58,069 bases of DNA from Acetivibrio mesophilus (GTDB lineage Bacteria > Bacillota > Clostridia > Acetivibrionales > Acetivibrionaceae). The notes beneath the pieces are model-generated. The model ran no database searches. It was given only the letters and a program-made list of their open reading frames with translations, and was not told the origin of the DNA. Positions 26,781 through 35,209 of this stretch are shown piece after piece (position 1 is the first letter of the stretch; the number at the start of each line of letters is the position of its first letter). Both the position numbers and the translations under genes were made by a program. The DNA lies in contig NZ_RLII01000022.1 of the NCBI RefSeq assembly GCF_004102745.1, positions 1 to 58,069 of the forward strand. Reading direction: 5' to 3'.

Positions 26781-27492
26781 TGCTCAAAATTTATATTTTA
26801 AGAGTTTAAATGAAAAAATAAGAGAAACATCCGATAAAGACATTGTTATAGAAAACTGCATAGGACAAAGATATATAGGGAGCGGGCAAAGCGATAAAAA
26901 CATTACAATATACGGTACCCCGGGAAATGATCTTGGAGCATATTTGAATGGGTGTACTATAAGGGTAAAAGGAAATGCCCAAGATGCAACCGGGGATACA
27001 ATGAATGACGGCGTCATATATATTCATGGAAATAGTGGGGATGCCTGTGGATATGCAATGAGGGGCGGAAAGATATTCATAAGGGACAATGCAGGATATA
27101 GAACAGGTATCCATATGAAGCAATATAAAGAGAAAAAGCCTGTTATAGTTATTGGTGGCAGTGTGGGAAGTTTCCTTGGAGAGTATCTTGCAGGAGGAAT
27201 CATAGTAGTATTGGGATTAAATAGCGAAAATACTGTTCCGGTGGGAGATTTTTGCGGAACAGGTATGCATGGTGGTAAAATATACTTAAGGTGCAACGAG
27301 CTTCCGCAAGACTTGCCCAAACAGGTGATTGCAAGGGAAGCTGATAGTGGGGATATGGAAGAAATAAAAGAGTATATAGAAGAGTTTTGCCAAGAGTTTG
27401 GCAAAGACAAGGAACAGATACTAAGCTCCAAATTTTTCTGCCTGATCCCCAATACGAAGAACCCTTACAAGCAGCTCTACACATATAATTAA
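26770..27492 (+). CDS. GXGXG-motif subunit (glutamate synthase alpha C-terminal domain)
   Basis: A 240-residue stand-alone GXGXG beta-helix domain like the C-terminal structural domain of GltB, GlxC or FwdC. Repeated strands such as YGTPGNDLGAYLNG, GNAQDATGDTMNDG and GNSGDACGYAMRGG are visible. In fused glutamate synthases this domain holds the amidotransferase and FMN domains together, which fits its place after those subunits. The C-terminal 40 residues form a charged helix. The start overlaps the previous gene. Confidence 0.88.
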   Translation: MNINAQNLYFKSLNEKIRETSDKDIVIENCIGQRYIGSGQSDKNITIYGTPGNDLGAYLNGCTIRVKGNAQDATGDTMNDGVIYIHGNSGDACGYAMRGGKIFIRDNAGYRTGIHMKQYKEKKPVIVIGGSVGSFLGEYLAGGIIVVLGLNSENTVPVGDFCGTGMHGGKIYLRCNELPQDLPKQVIAREADSGDMEEIKEYIEEFCQEFGKDKEQILSSKFFCLIPNTKNPYKQLYTYN

Positions 27493-27524
27493 TCAAGAAT
27501 ATAACCAAAGGAGGTTTTCTGAGG

Positions 27525-28841
27525 ATGACTTATACTATGAAAGAGGTGCTGGAATTTGTAGAAGAAAATGATGTGAAATTTATCCGGCTGGCCTTTTGCG
27601 ATATTTTAGGGACTCAAAAGAATATCTCTATTATGTCTCAAGAGCTTGAAAGAGCTTTTGAACAAGGGATATCCTTTGATGCATCTTCAATTTTGGGATT
27701 TATGAATGTTGAAAAATCCGATTTGTTTTTACATCCTGACCCATCCACTTTAAGTATTTTGCCCTGGAGACCTCAGCAGGGAAGAGTAATACGTTTTTTC
27801 TGTGACATAAAACATCCCGACGGGAGAGCTTTTGAAGGAGATACAAGGAATATTCTTAAAAAGGCTGTTAGTCGTGCGGAGAAAATGGGATATATATGTA
27901 AGATAGGCTCTGAGTGCGAGTTTTATTTATTTGAAACCGATGAAAAAGGAAGACCGACATATATTCCCCATGATGAAGGAAGATATTTGGATATTGCCCC
28001 TCTTGATAAAGGAGAAAACGTAAGAAGAGAGATTTGTCTGTCTCTTGAACAAATGGGAATCCAGCCGGAAAGTTCCCATCATGAGCAAGGTCCCGGGCAA
28101 AACGAAATAGATTTTAAGTATAGCGACGCTCTTACAGCAGCAGATAATTTAATGACTTTCAAAGCTGTGGTTAAAGCTGTCGCATCAAGAAACGGGCTTT
28201 TTGCATCCTTCATGCCAAAGCCTATTTTGAGTGAAAGCGGCAGCGGACTTCATATCAATTTATCTCTTTCAAAAGACGGACTCAATATTTTTAAAGAGAG
28301 AGATAATGATTCATCTGCTGCAAAAAGCTTTATTGCCGGGGTTATTGATAGAATGTTGGATATTACTGCATTTTCCAATTCGATCACAAATTCTTATGCT
28401 CGTTTTGGAAGTTTCAGAGCGCCAAAATTCGTATCTTGGTCTCATCAAAATCGTTCTCAGCTCATCAGGATCCCTGCTGAGACAGGGGAATACAGCAGAA
28501 TGGAGCTGCGCTCTCCGGATCCGGCATGTAATCCATACATTACGTTTGCACTTATTTTGCATGCAGGACTTGACGGAATCGAACGAAAATTAGAGCTTTC
28601 GGAACCGATTAATAACAATTTGTATAATTCTAACGGCGATGAATTACGAAATATTAAGGCTCTTCCGGAAAACTTAAAACAGGCCTTGGATATTGCATCA
28701 AAAAGTAGTTTTGTAAAGAGTATTTTAGGGGAAGAAATGCTAGGCAAGTATTTAGAGATAAAGTTTGAAGAATGGGAGAGATATTTTGAAAGTGAAGACA
28801 AGGAAAGTATAGAAAAGCAGATGTATTTTCGAAGAATTTAG
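27525..28841 (+). CDS. glnA: glutamine synthetase type I
   Basis: A 438-residue GSI-alpha-type glutamine synthetase. Visible are the N-terminal FIRLAFCDILGTQKN, the metal-binding GSECEFYLF (about 126-134), the ESSHHEQGPGQNEIDF active-site block (about 184-199), SGSGLHINLSL (about 238-248) and the FGSFRAPKFVSWSHQNRSQLIRIP-type ATP region. No adenylylation tyrosine motif of the GSI-beta class was recognised. AAAGGAGG precedes the ATG. It lies 32 bases after the GXGXG gene, so glutamine and glutamate synthesis are encoded on one mRNA. Confidence 0.93.
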   Translation: MTYTMKEVLEFVEENDVKFIRLAFCDILGTQKNISIMSQELERAFEQGISFDASSILGFMNVEKSDLFLHPDPSTLSILPWRPQQGRVIRFFCDIKHPDGRAFEGDTRNILKKAVSRAEKMGYICKIGSECEFYLFETDEKGRPTYIPHDEGRYLDIAPLDKGENVRREICLSLEQMGIQPESSHHEQGPGQNEIDFKYSDALTAADNLMTFKAVVKAVASRNGLFASFMPKPILSESGSGLHINLSLSKDGLNIFKERDNDSSAAKSFIAGVIDRMLDITAFSNSITNSYARFGSFRAPKFVSWSHQNRSQLIRIPAETGEYSRMELRSPDPACNPYITFALILHAGLDGIERKLELSEPINNNLYNSNGDELRNIKALPENLKQALDIASKSSFVKSILGEEMLGKYLEIKFEEWERYFESEDKESIEKQMYFRRI

Positions 28842-28870
28842 ATTCAAAAAAGGGATAAGTCGGTGGTGAT

Positions 28871-29440
28871 ATGGATAGTATTCTAATTGTATCCAGTTCT
28901 TTAAAGGTCAGCTCTTCATTGGAAGAGTTATTAAGGTTTAACTCATATAACGAAATCGTTTTGGCTAAAAATGCCGGTGAAGCTAAAAGAATACTAGTTG
29001 ACAGAGATTTTGATTTATGCATAGTTAATACACCGTTAACAGATGAATTTGGGAGCAATTTGGCAATAAATATTGCCAATAGGGGAACAACACAAGTTAT
29101 GCTGATTGTCAAAAGCGAGTTGGAAGATGAGATATCCGATAAAGTTGAAGATTTTGGTATATTTGTCATAGCAAAGCCCGTTAATCGTCAGCTTTTTTGG
29201 AGTGCTCTAAAGCTTGCTTCTGCCGCTCACAATAGAATAAAAGGTCTTAAGAAACAAAACGAACAGCTTCAAAAAAAGATAGAGGATATAAGGTTTGTCG
29301 ATAGAGCAAAATGTGTTTTGATTGAATACTTAAAAATGTCGGAAGCTGAGGCACATAGATTTATTGAAAAACAGGCAATGGATATGCGGGTTACCAAGAG
29401 AGAAATAGCAGCTAGAATATTAAAAACCTATGAAAAATAA
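28871..29440 (+). CDS. ANTAR-domain RNA-binding regulator with degenerate receiver
   Basis: A 189-residue two-domain protein. Residues 1-115 have receiver-like spacing, but the acidic pair near the N-terminus is replaced (ILIVSSSLK) and the phospho-acceptor position is Asn in DLCIVNTPL; only the late Lys (AKPV) is kept. A short coiled coil (about 122-140) leads into a C-terminal ANTAR domain (about 130-186) with the pattern AKCVLIEYLKMSEAEAHRFI. ANTAR proteins bind paired hairpins with A1/G4 hexaloops and prevent termination, and such hairpins sit in the leaders of this operon and of asnA. It is therefore the likely antiterminator of both. Canonical phosphorylation is improbable. Confidence 0.9.
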   Translation: MDSILIVSSSLKVSSSLEELLRFNSYNEIVLAKNAGEAKRILVDRDFDLCIVNTPLTDEFGSNLAINIANRGTTQVMLIVKSELEDEISDKVEDFGIFVIAKPVNRQLFWSALKLASAAHNRIKGLKKQNEQLQKKIEDIRFVDRAKCVLIEYLKMSEAEAHRFIEKQAMDMRVTKREIAARILKTYEK

Positions 29441-29532
29441 TTTGTGAAATATTTTTAAGATAGTTGAATAATATATTCTAAAATGGTTAATAATTATAAT
29501 GACCTCACAAATACATTTTAACCCCCTAATAG

Positions 29533-29563
29533 ATGCCCTGGCGTAATGCCGGGGTATTTATTT
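29533..29563 (+). terminator. terminator of the glutamate synthase-glnA operon
   Basis: ATGCCCTGGC (29533-29542) pairs with GCCGGGGTAT (29548-29557) through two G-U pairs and is followed by TTATTT. Confidence 0.75.
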
Positions 29564-29697
29564 AACTTGAAAATTTGTTTTAAAGCAATAAAATTTGATA
29601 TAATATATATGTAATCCTGTTGTTAACTTATTCGAAACCATTGTAATTCTTGGTAATTATGGAAACTCAATATTTGATGACGATGGGGGAAACGAAT

Positions 29698-29967
29698 ATG
29701 TTTATTTTTCTTTTGCTTATGACCATAAACATTGTTGGCTTTATTTTAAGCGGGGTTGACAAATATAAAGCTGCAAGGAGCCTGTGGAGGATACAGGAAA
29801 AGACTTTCTTCTGGCTTGTCCTAATGGGAGGTGCTCCGGGAGTATATTTGGGGTTGCTCTTTTTCAGACACAAGACAAGACACCGCAGCTTTATGATAGG
29901 AATTCCGTTGATTTTTGCATTTCAGATTTTGGGAATCATCCTCGTCTATATACTCAGCAGGACTTAA
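29698..29967 (+). CDS. DUF1294 small membrane protein
   Basis: An 89-residue membrane protein with the DUF1294 pattern: a first hydrophobic helix, then VDKYKAARSLWRIQEKT, a GGAPG turn in the second helix and FFRHKTRHRSF before a final helix. The frame is open further upstream, but the ATG at 29698 has a GGGGGA site 7 bases ahead and begins directly at the first helix. The family has no assigned function. Confidence 0.85.
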   Translation: MFIFLLLMTINIVGFILSGVDKYKAARSLWRIQEKTFFWLVLMGGAPGVYLGLLFFRHKTRHRSFMIGIPLIFAFQILGIILVYILSRT

Positions 29968-30033
29968 TAAAGCTTTGTCGATTACCATATTACTTGTCGC
30001 ATTTATTAAATATTTTCATTAATCTTCCCATGA

Positions 30034-30042
30034 TGGTATAAT
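30034..30042 (+). promoter_or_regulatory. extended -10 promoter of the helicase-nuclease operon
   Basis: TGGTATAAT is a full extended -10 element; the -35 region (TTTCAT, 30014-30019) is weak. Transcription would begin about 25 bases before the first gene. Confidence 0.55.
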
Positions 30043-30073
30043 ATATGCAGGAAAACTTTTTGGAGGGATACCT

Positions 30074-32131
30074 ATCAAATTTTTTGATGATCTTACAAGG
30101 AAGATTATAAAAGCACCGATAGAAAATTCAAAGCTGATACTTAAAGGTCCTACTGGAAGCGGAAAATCAACTTTGCTTCTTGAAAGGTACAGGTATATGG
30201 TTGATACCCTTAAGGTACCCAGCGAAAAAATACTGATACTGCTTTTAAACAGGACCCAGTCTTTGGAGTGGAGGACCAAGACATTTCTTGAGGGCTCCGG
30301 TGCAATTCTCAGAACCTCATATTTTGGTTTTATTCAGGAGGAGATAAGAACCTATTATCCTCTTATTCTAAAAAACTGCAATGAGATTGGAAATAGGGAT
30401 GTGAAGCCTGTTTTTCTGACCTTTGAAGCTTCCCAATTTCTTGTGTCCATTGTTTTGGATTGGCGAAGGCAAAAAAAAGGAGCCTTTGCGGGGGTTACCT
30501 CTTTTTCCGACAGGCTTGCAATTGATATGACATCAAACCTTGTCAAGGCTGCTATTTCAGACATTCCCTATAGCGAGATTGGAGATCGCCTATATAGTGC
30601 TTTAGAGAAAAAAGAAGACATAAAAAAGCAGGTATACAAAGAAGCCGACGATATAATACGGGACTATAGAAAAAGGTGTATGGAGCTGGGCATATTCGAC
30701 TTTGGTATGGCCGTGGAGTTGTACAACAAATGCCTCCTTACTGATGAAACATACCGAAATCAGTTGTTTCAAAGGATTAATCACCTTATTGTAGATAATA
30801 TCGAGGAGTGTGTACCTTCGGAGGTTGATTTTATCAAATTCCTGTTGCCCAAATTAAAGACATGTCTTTTAGGGTATAATCATGAAGGGGGATATGGACA
30901 GGCCTTTGGAAGTAATCATGAATATGTTAAGCAGCAATTGATTGATAAAATAGAGATAGTGGAGATGAATAGATCCCACACCTGTAAGGATTTTATGTAT
31001 GAATTCTCGGACATGCTTTTTGATATCATAGAGAACTCTACACCTTGTAAATTCAATATGCGTCCGGAGATAGAGAGGGTTCCGGCATTAGAACTTAGAA
31101 GTGACATGCTGGAGAGGGCAGGGGATAGAATTATAGAGCTGATTGAGGATGAAGGATATAATCCTTCAGATATTGCAGTAATATCCAACTATGCAGATCC
31201 TGTCACAGAGTTTGTTATAGCAAGAACACTTGAAAGACACGGATATGAGATTAAAAACTTGGCAAGAATGAACAAGATAATAGACAATCCCTTTTCCCAG
31301 GCACTGATAACCTTGGCTCAGCTGTGTCACCCGGCTTATGGTTCGGTACCGGGAAGGGACGATATAAGGGCGCTCATTAGGATGGTACTGAAAATAGACC
31401 CGGTAAGAAGTTCCATCCTTGCGGGAGAGGTCCTTGCCCAAAGGCCCTTTGCCCAGTTTCCCGATATAGAGTTTCCGGGACTGGTGGAGAGGGTCGGGTA
31501 TTATAACATTGAAAAGTATGAGTACATAAGGAGCTGGATAAAGGAATACCGAGAGAGGGAAAAACCCCTGCAGATACATGAGTTTTTTCAGAAGGTTTTT
31601 CTGGAGATACTGCTTTCTGGGGAAGTGTCCCAGAAGGACATTATTGAAGCCAAAAAGCTTATTGACAGTGCGGAGTCTTTTGTTAATGTGGTTTCAAGGT
31701 TCAATAGGAATGCCAGCAGGGATTTTCTTGATATCGCGAAGAAGGGAATAAAGTCTGCAGAAAGCATATTTGAGTTGGAAGAGAAGCTTAACGGCAATTT
31801 TGTACTAATGTCTACTCCGGTGGCATACCTGTCAAGCCCATTAAAAAGCAAGGTGCTGATACTTTTGAGTATCAGCAGCAACAATTGGACCCCGAGAAGT
31901 ATCAAAGAGATAACCAATATCCATGTTTTGACAAAAACGTGGAATGAAAAGGATATTTATACAGAGGAAATGGAAGAAAGAAATCAGAAACACTACTTGG
32001 CAGTTCTCATAAGGTCACTGTTAAAAAGATGTGACGAAAAGCTTATAACCTTTGAATCTATGCTTTCTGCCAACGGCTATGAAAATGACGGTATTCTGGC
32101 AGATTATTTTGACGAGATACTGACGAAGTAA
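30074..32131 (+). CDS. AddB-like SF1 helicase-related ATPase with probable non-AUG start
   Basis: The Walker A motif GPTGSGKST lies upstream of the first in-frame conventional start (TTG at 30173), so that start would delete the nucleotide-binding loop. The frame is open upstream, and GGAGGG (30062-30067) is correctly spaced for ATC at 30074, giving 685 residues; no in-frame ATG, GTG or TTG exists there. After Walker A come helicase-like segments: ILILLLNRT (motif Ia-like), HLIVDNIEE (degenerate motif II) and STPVAYLSSPLKSK (motif V-like). The pattern resembles the AddB helicase-like half, without its C-terminal Fe-S nuclease domain, which is encoded two genes downstream. It likely pairs with the helicase encoded next. 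Confidence 0.75.
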   Translation: MKFFDDLTRKIIKAPIENSKLILKGPTGSGKSTLLLERYRYMVDTLKVPSEKILILLLNRTQSLEWRTKTFLEGSGAILRTSYFGFIQEEIRTYYPLILKNCNEIGNRDVKPVFLTFEASQFLVSIVLDWRRQKKGAFAGVTSFSDRLAIDMTSNLVKAAISDIPYSEIGDRLYSALEKKEDIKKQVYKEADDIIRDYRKRCMELGIFDFGMAVELYNKCLLTDETYRNQLFQRINHLIVDNIEECVPSEVDFIKFLLPKLKTCLLGYNHEGGYGQAFGSNHEYVKQQLIDKIEIVEMNRSHTCKDFMYEFSDMLFDIIENSTPCKFNMRPEIERVPALELRSDMLERAGDRIIELIEDEGYNPSDIAVISNYADPVTEFVIARTLERHGYEIKNLARMNKIIDNPFSQALITLAQLCHPAYGSVPGRDDIRALIRMVLKIDPVRSSILAGEVLAQRPFAQFPDIEFPGLVERVGYYNIEKYEYIRSWIKEYREREKPLQIHEFFQKVFLEILLSGEVSQKDIIEAKKLIDSAESFVNVVSRFNRNASRDFLDIAKKGIKSAESIFELEEKLNGNFVLMSTPVAYLSSPLKSKVLILLSISSNNWTPRSIKEITNIHVLTKTWNEKDIYTEEMEERNQKHYLAVLIRSLLKRCDEKLITFESMLSANGYENDGILADYFDEILTK

Positions 32132-32156
32132 AAGAACTATTTGGGAGGCATGTTTC

Positions 32157-34388
32157 GTGGGGCTTAGAAAAGGGCAGAAAGAGCTTGTGGAAAGATACAG
32201 AGGGGGAAAATGTGCTATTCCGGCAATACCGGGAGGCGGCAAGACCCATTGCCTTTCTTTGTGGGCAGTAGAGATGATAAGCAATGGGTACCATAAACCG
32301 GGCAAAATTCTAATTGTCACGTATATGAACAGTGCTGTGAACAATTTTAAACAGCGTATCTCTGCAGAGCTCCAAAAAAGAGGTATCAATGGGAGCAAAG
32401 ATTACTTTGTATCCACAATTCATGGCCTGTGCCTTCAAATCATAAAGGAAAAGCCCGACCTTATTATTGCAAACGAGGAATTTGAAATAATTGATGAGGT
32501 GTCAAAGATACACTTGATTTCCAGCGCAATAGATGAGTGGAAGAGATATAACGAAAGGGAGTTCCAGCTTTATCTGGATATGGAGAACCTAAGCTCGGGC
32601 AAGATGGGAGACATATATAAAAACTGGCAGGACAAGCTTTGCAGGATAATGCTTTCGGCGATCAGCGATTTTAAGGTGAAGGGCATTACACCTTCCGAAG
32701 CGAAAGAGAAATGCAAAAGCTTAGGGAAAGATTCCATTCTCTCATGGGCATCCGACATATTCGAAATATATGATAGAAGGTTAAAAATCGGTGGCTTTTT
32801 GGATTTTGATGATATGCTTTACAATGCAAAAAAAATGCTGGAAACCGATGAACACCTTCTTGAGAAATATCGAAAGAAATACTCCTTTGTGTGTGAGGAT
32901 GAGGCTCAAGATTCAAACTATATTCAAAATGAGATACTGACATTGATTGCCAATGGAAACCTGCTGAGGGTTGGAGACAGTAACCAGGCGATTTGCGGAA
33001 GCTTTAGCAGCAGTGACTTCACACTTTTCAAAGGCTTTTGCGATGCTCCGGACACGATGGTATACAGTATAACCCAGTCAAGTAGAAACACTAGGGATAT
33101 TATTGACCTGGCCAATTATTTTGTAAGGTATGTAAGGGAGAATCACCCGGTACCCCAGTGCCGTGACAGCCTGCTTCCCCAATATATCGAGCCTGTGGCT
33201 GAGGATGACCCAAGACCCAACCCGGTCATTGATGAATATGGCATAAAAGCCGCTGTATTTGAATCGTGGGAGGAGGAAGCAAGGGGAGTTGTGACCCAGG
33301 CAATGCACATGATAAAAAAGCATCCGGATAAGACTATTGCCATACTTGTCCCTTCGGCATGGAAAATGTCGCTGGTCATAAATATTTTAGAATCGAGAAA
33401 GGCTCCCTTTGAACAGCTTGACAATACTTCCGGAGAGAGGAACGGGACGCTGAAGAAGCTGGGTAGAATTATTGACTTTTTAGCCGTACCGGAAGATGGT
33501 GAAAAGTTTTCCAATATGATAAATGAGTGCATTCTAACTGGTACCTATGACAGCCCCGATTTCGCCGATACCGAGGATGAGGTAAAGACGATGGGGCAGA
33601 GGGAGCTTTTGAGCGGATTCTTAAAAAAGTATCCTGTGGAAAAGCTTCTCTATCCTGTGGGCGGGATAATTGAAATTGCCGATGTGCCGCAGGAGCTTCT
33701 TCAAGCAAATATCTGGAAGGATTTTGTAGACTGTCTTGATATGGTTAGAGAACTGTTGGAGTTTCCCAATACTATTGTGGAAAAGCTTATTCTATTCATA
33801 TCGGAAAAACTTAGGTTTGACAGAGAGGAAAGAGCAATAGCCCAGAAGGTGGCCGGTGATGTAAGATACCTTATGAACCAAAATCCCCGGTGGAGGCTCA
33901 GTGACCTTGCATTGGAGCTTCTGAGCCCTAAAAATATGTTCAACTATTTTGCAGGGATCGTTTGGGATTTAAAAGGCTTCGAGCCGCAGCCGGGAGTGAT
34001 TACGGTTGCTACATACCATAAATCTAAAGGCCTTGAATGGGATATTGTATTTCTCACAGGGCTTAATAATGCTGATTTTCCGGTTTTGCTGGAGGATAAA
34101 TTTATGGGCGAATTCTGGTTTTTGAAGGAGCAGTATAAGAATCCCCAGGCTATAATTAAAAGTGAAATGGCAAAAGTGTTTGAAGGGAAAATCGGCAGGG
34201 ATTCGATTTTAGAATCAAAGCTGGAAACGATTTCAGAGAAGGCAAGGCTTCTTTATGTCGGTATTACCCGGGCAAAGGAATATCTCTTTTTATCTTCCTA
34301 TGAGCTAAGCAAGGGTAAAAGGGTTGAGCTTCCGTCAAGATATATCCTTGAGCTGAGACAGTATATTGAGGAGGCTGGGAGAATATGA
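32157..34388 (+). CDS. UvrD/AddA-like SF1A DNA helicase without nuclease domain
   Basis: A 743-residue helicase with a complete motif set: Q-like GQKELVERY, Walker A IPGGGKTH (about 24-31), Walker B CEDEAQDSN (about 244-252), motif III RVGDSNQAI, motif V TYHKSKGLEWD (about 620-630) and motif VI LLYVGITRAKEYLF (about 700-713). AddA proteins normally continue into a C-terminal nuclease; here the protein ends after motif VI. The start GTG at 32157 has GGGAGG 9 bases upstream; a nearby ATG (32150) is out of frame. The stop overlaps the next start (ATGA), so the nuclease is translationally coupled. Confidence 0.88.
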   Translation: MGLRKGQKELVERYRGGKCAIPAIPGGGKTHCLSLWAVEMISNGYHKPGKILIVTYMNSAVNNFKQRISAELQKRGINGSKDYFVSTIHGLCLQIIKEKPDLIIANEEFEIIDEVSKIHLISSAIDEWKRYNEREFQLYLDMENLSSGKMGDIYKNWQDKLCRIMLSAISDFKVKGITPSEAKEKCKSLGKDSILSWASDIFEIYDRRLKIGGFLDFDDMLYNAKKMLETDEHLLEKYRKKYSFVCEDEAQDSNYIQNEILTLIANGNLLRVGDSNQAICGSFSSSDFTLFKGFCDAPDTMVYSITQSSRNTRDIIDLANYFVRYVRENHPVPQCRDSLLPQYIEPVAEDDPRPNPVIDEYGIKAAVFESWEEEARGVVTQAMHMIKKHPDKTIAILVPSAWKMSLVINILESRKAPFEQLDNTSGERNGTLKKLGRIIDFLAVPEDGEKFSNMINECILTGTYDSPDFADTEDEVKTMGQRELLSGFLKKYPVEKLLYPVGGIIEIADVPQELLQANIWKDFVDCLDMVRELLEFPNTIVEKLILFISEKLRFDREERAIAQKVAGDVRYLMNQNPRWRLSDLALELLSPKNMFNYFAGIVWDLKGFEPQPGVITVATYHKSKGLEWDIVFLTGLNNADFPVLLEDKFMGEFWFLKEQYKNPQAIIKSEMAKVFEGKIGRDSILESKLETISEKARLLYVGITRAKEYLFLSSYELSKGKRVELPSRYILELRQYIEEAGRI

Positions 34389-35209
34389 ATAATGATTTAA
34401 GGTTTTTCAATTATTTTTTGTTTACACAGCAATCCATATCGACTTTTGAAAAGTGTCCACTGAAGTTTAAAAAGAGATATCTTGAAGGTCTAAAGTGGAA
34501 AAGTGTGATTAGTGAAGAGCTAAATAGAAGGCGGGAGATAGGCAATAACTTTCATATAATGGCTCATAGGTATTTTTTGGGAATTGACACTGGATTTACA
34601 GAGGGGATTGAAGGATATGAAGAGCTGTCAAGATGGATAGAAGCTCTTAAAACTTATTTCCCAAAGACAGACGATGCACTGTATCTTCCTGAGTATAAGC
34701 TAAGGATGGCAAAAGAAACCTTGAGACTTGAAGCAAACTTTGACCTCCTTGTGGTAAAAAAAGGCGGCATTGAAATATGGGACTGGAAGACCCCAGGAAA
34801 GAACAAGGCAGTTGATGAGAGGCTAAAAGGCGAAAGGTTAAAAGGGAGCCTTCAGTCAATGGTGTATCTTTTTGTGCTGAAGGAGCAGGCGCAGAGGGTG
34901 GTTCAAAGGGAAATCGACTGCTCAAATATAAGGATGTTCTATTGGCAGCCGGAGCCTGTCAGTGTTTTGGCTGAAATAAGCTATACTGATGAAATGCATG
35001 AAGAGTTTCGACATACTCTAAAAAGAAAGATAGACGGTATTTTGGAGTATGATTACGGGAGCTTTGATAAAAAACTTTATAGAAAAAATTGCATGTATTG
35101 TGAGTTTAACTGGTTTTGCAATAATGAACGGGTTGATTTTGAGGCTGTGGAAGAGGATGAGGATTTCCTCGATCAACTGGATTGGGATAGTATTGAGGAG
35201 CTGAGGTAG
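34385..35209 (+). CDS. PD-(D/E)XK nuclease of the RecB/AddB/Cas4 Fe-S type
   Basis: A 274-residue stand-alone nuclease. An N-terminal FEKCPLKFKKRY motif (Cys24) resembles the start of AddB and Cas4 nuclease domains. The catalytic core is LEANFDLLVV (Asp), IEIWDWKT (Asp-x-Lys) and the QSMVYLF helix. The C-terminal CMYCEFNWFC (about 235-246) supplies three cysteines which, with Cys24, fit a [4Fe-4S] cluster. It overlaps the helicase gene by 4 bases and directly abuts recJ, so it looks like the nuclease module of an AddAB-like enzyme carried as a separate subunit. Confidence 0.85.
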   Translation: MNNDLRFFNYFLFTQQSISTFEKCPLKFKKRYLEGLKWKSVISEELNRRREIGNNFHIMAHRYFLGIDTGFTEGIEGYEELSRWIEALKTYFPKTDDALYLPEYKLRMAKETLRLEANFDLLVVKKGGIEIWDWKTPGKNKAVDERLKGERLKGSLQSMVYLFVLKEQAQRVVQREIDCSNIRMFYWQPEPVSVLAEISYTDEMHEEFRHTLKRKIDGILEYDYGSFDKKLYRKNCMYCEFNWFCNNERVDFEAVEEDEDFLDQLDWDSIEELR

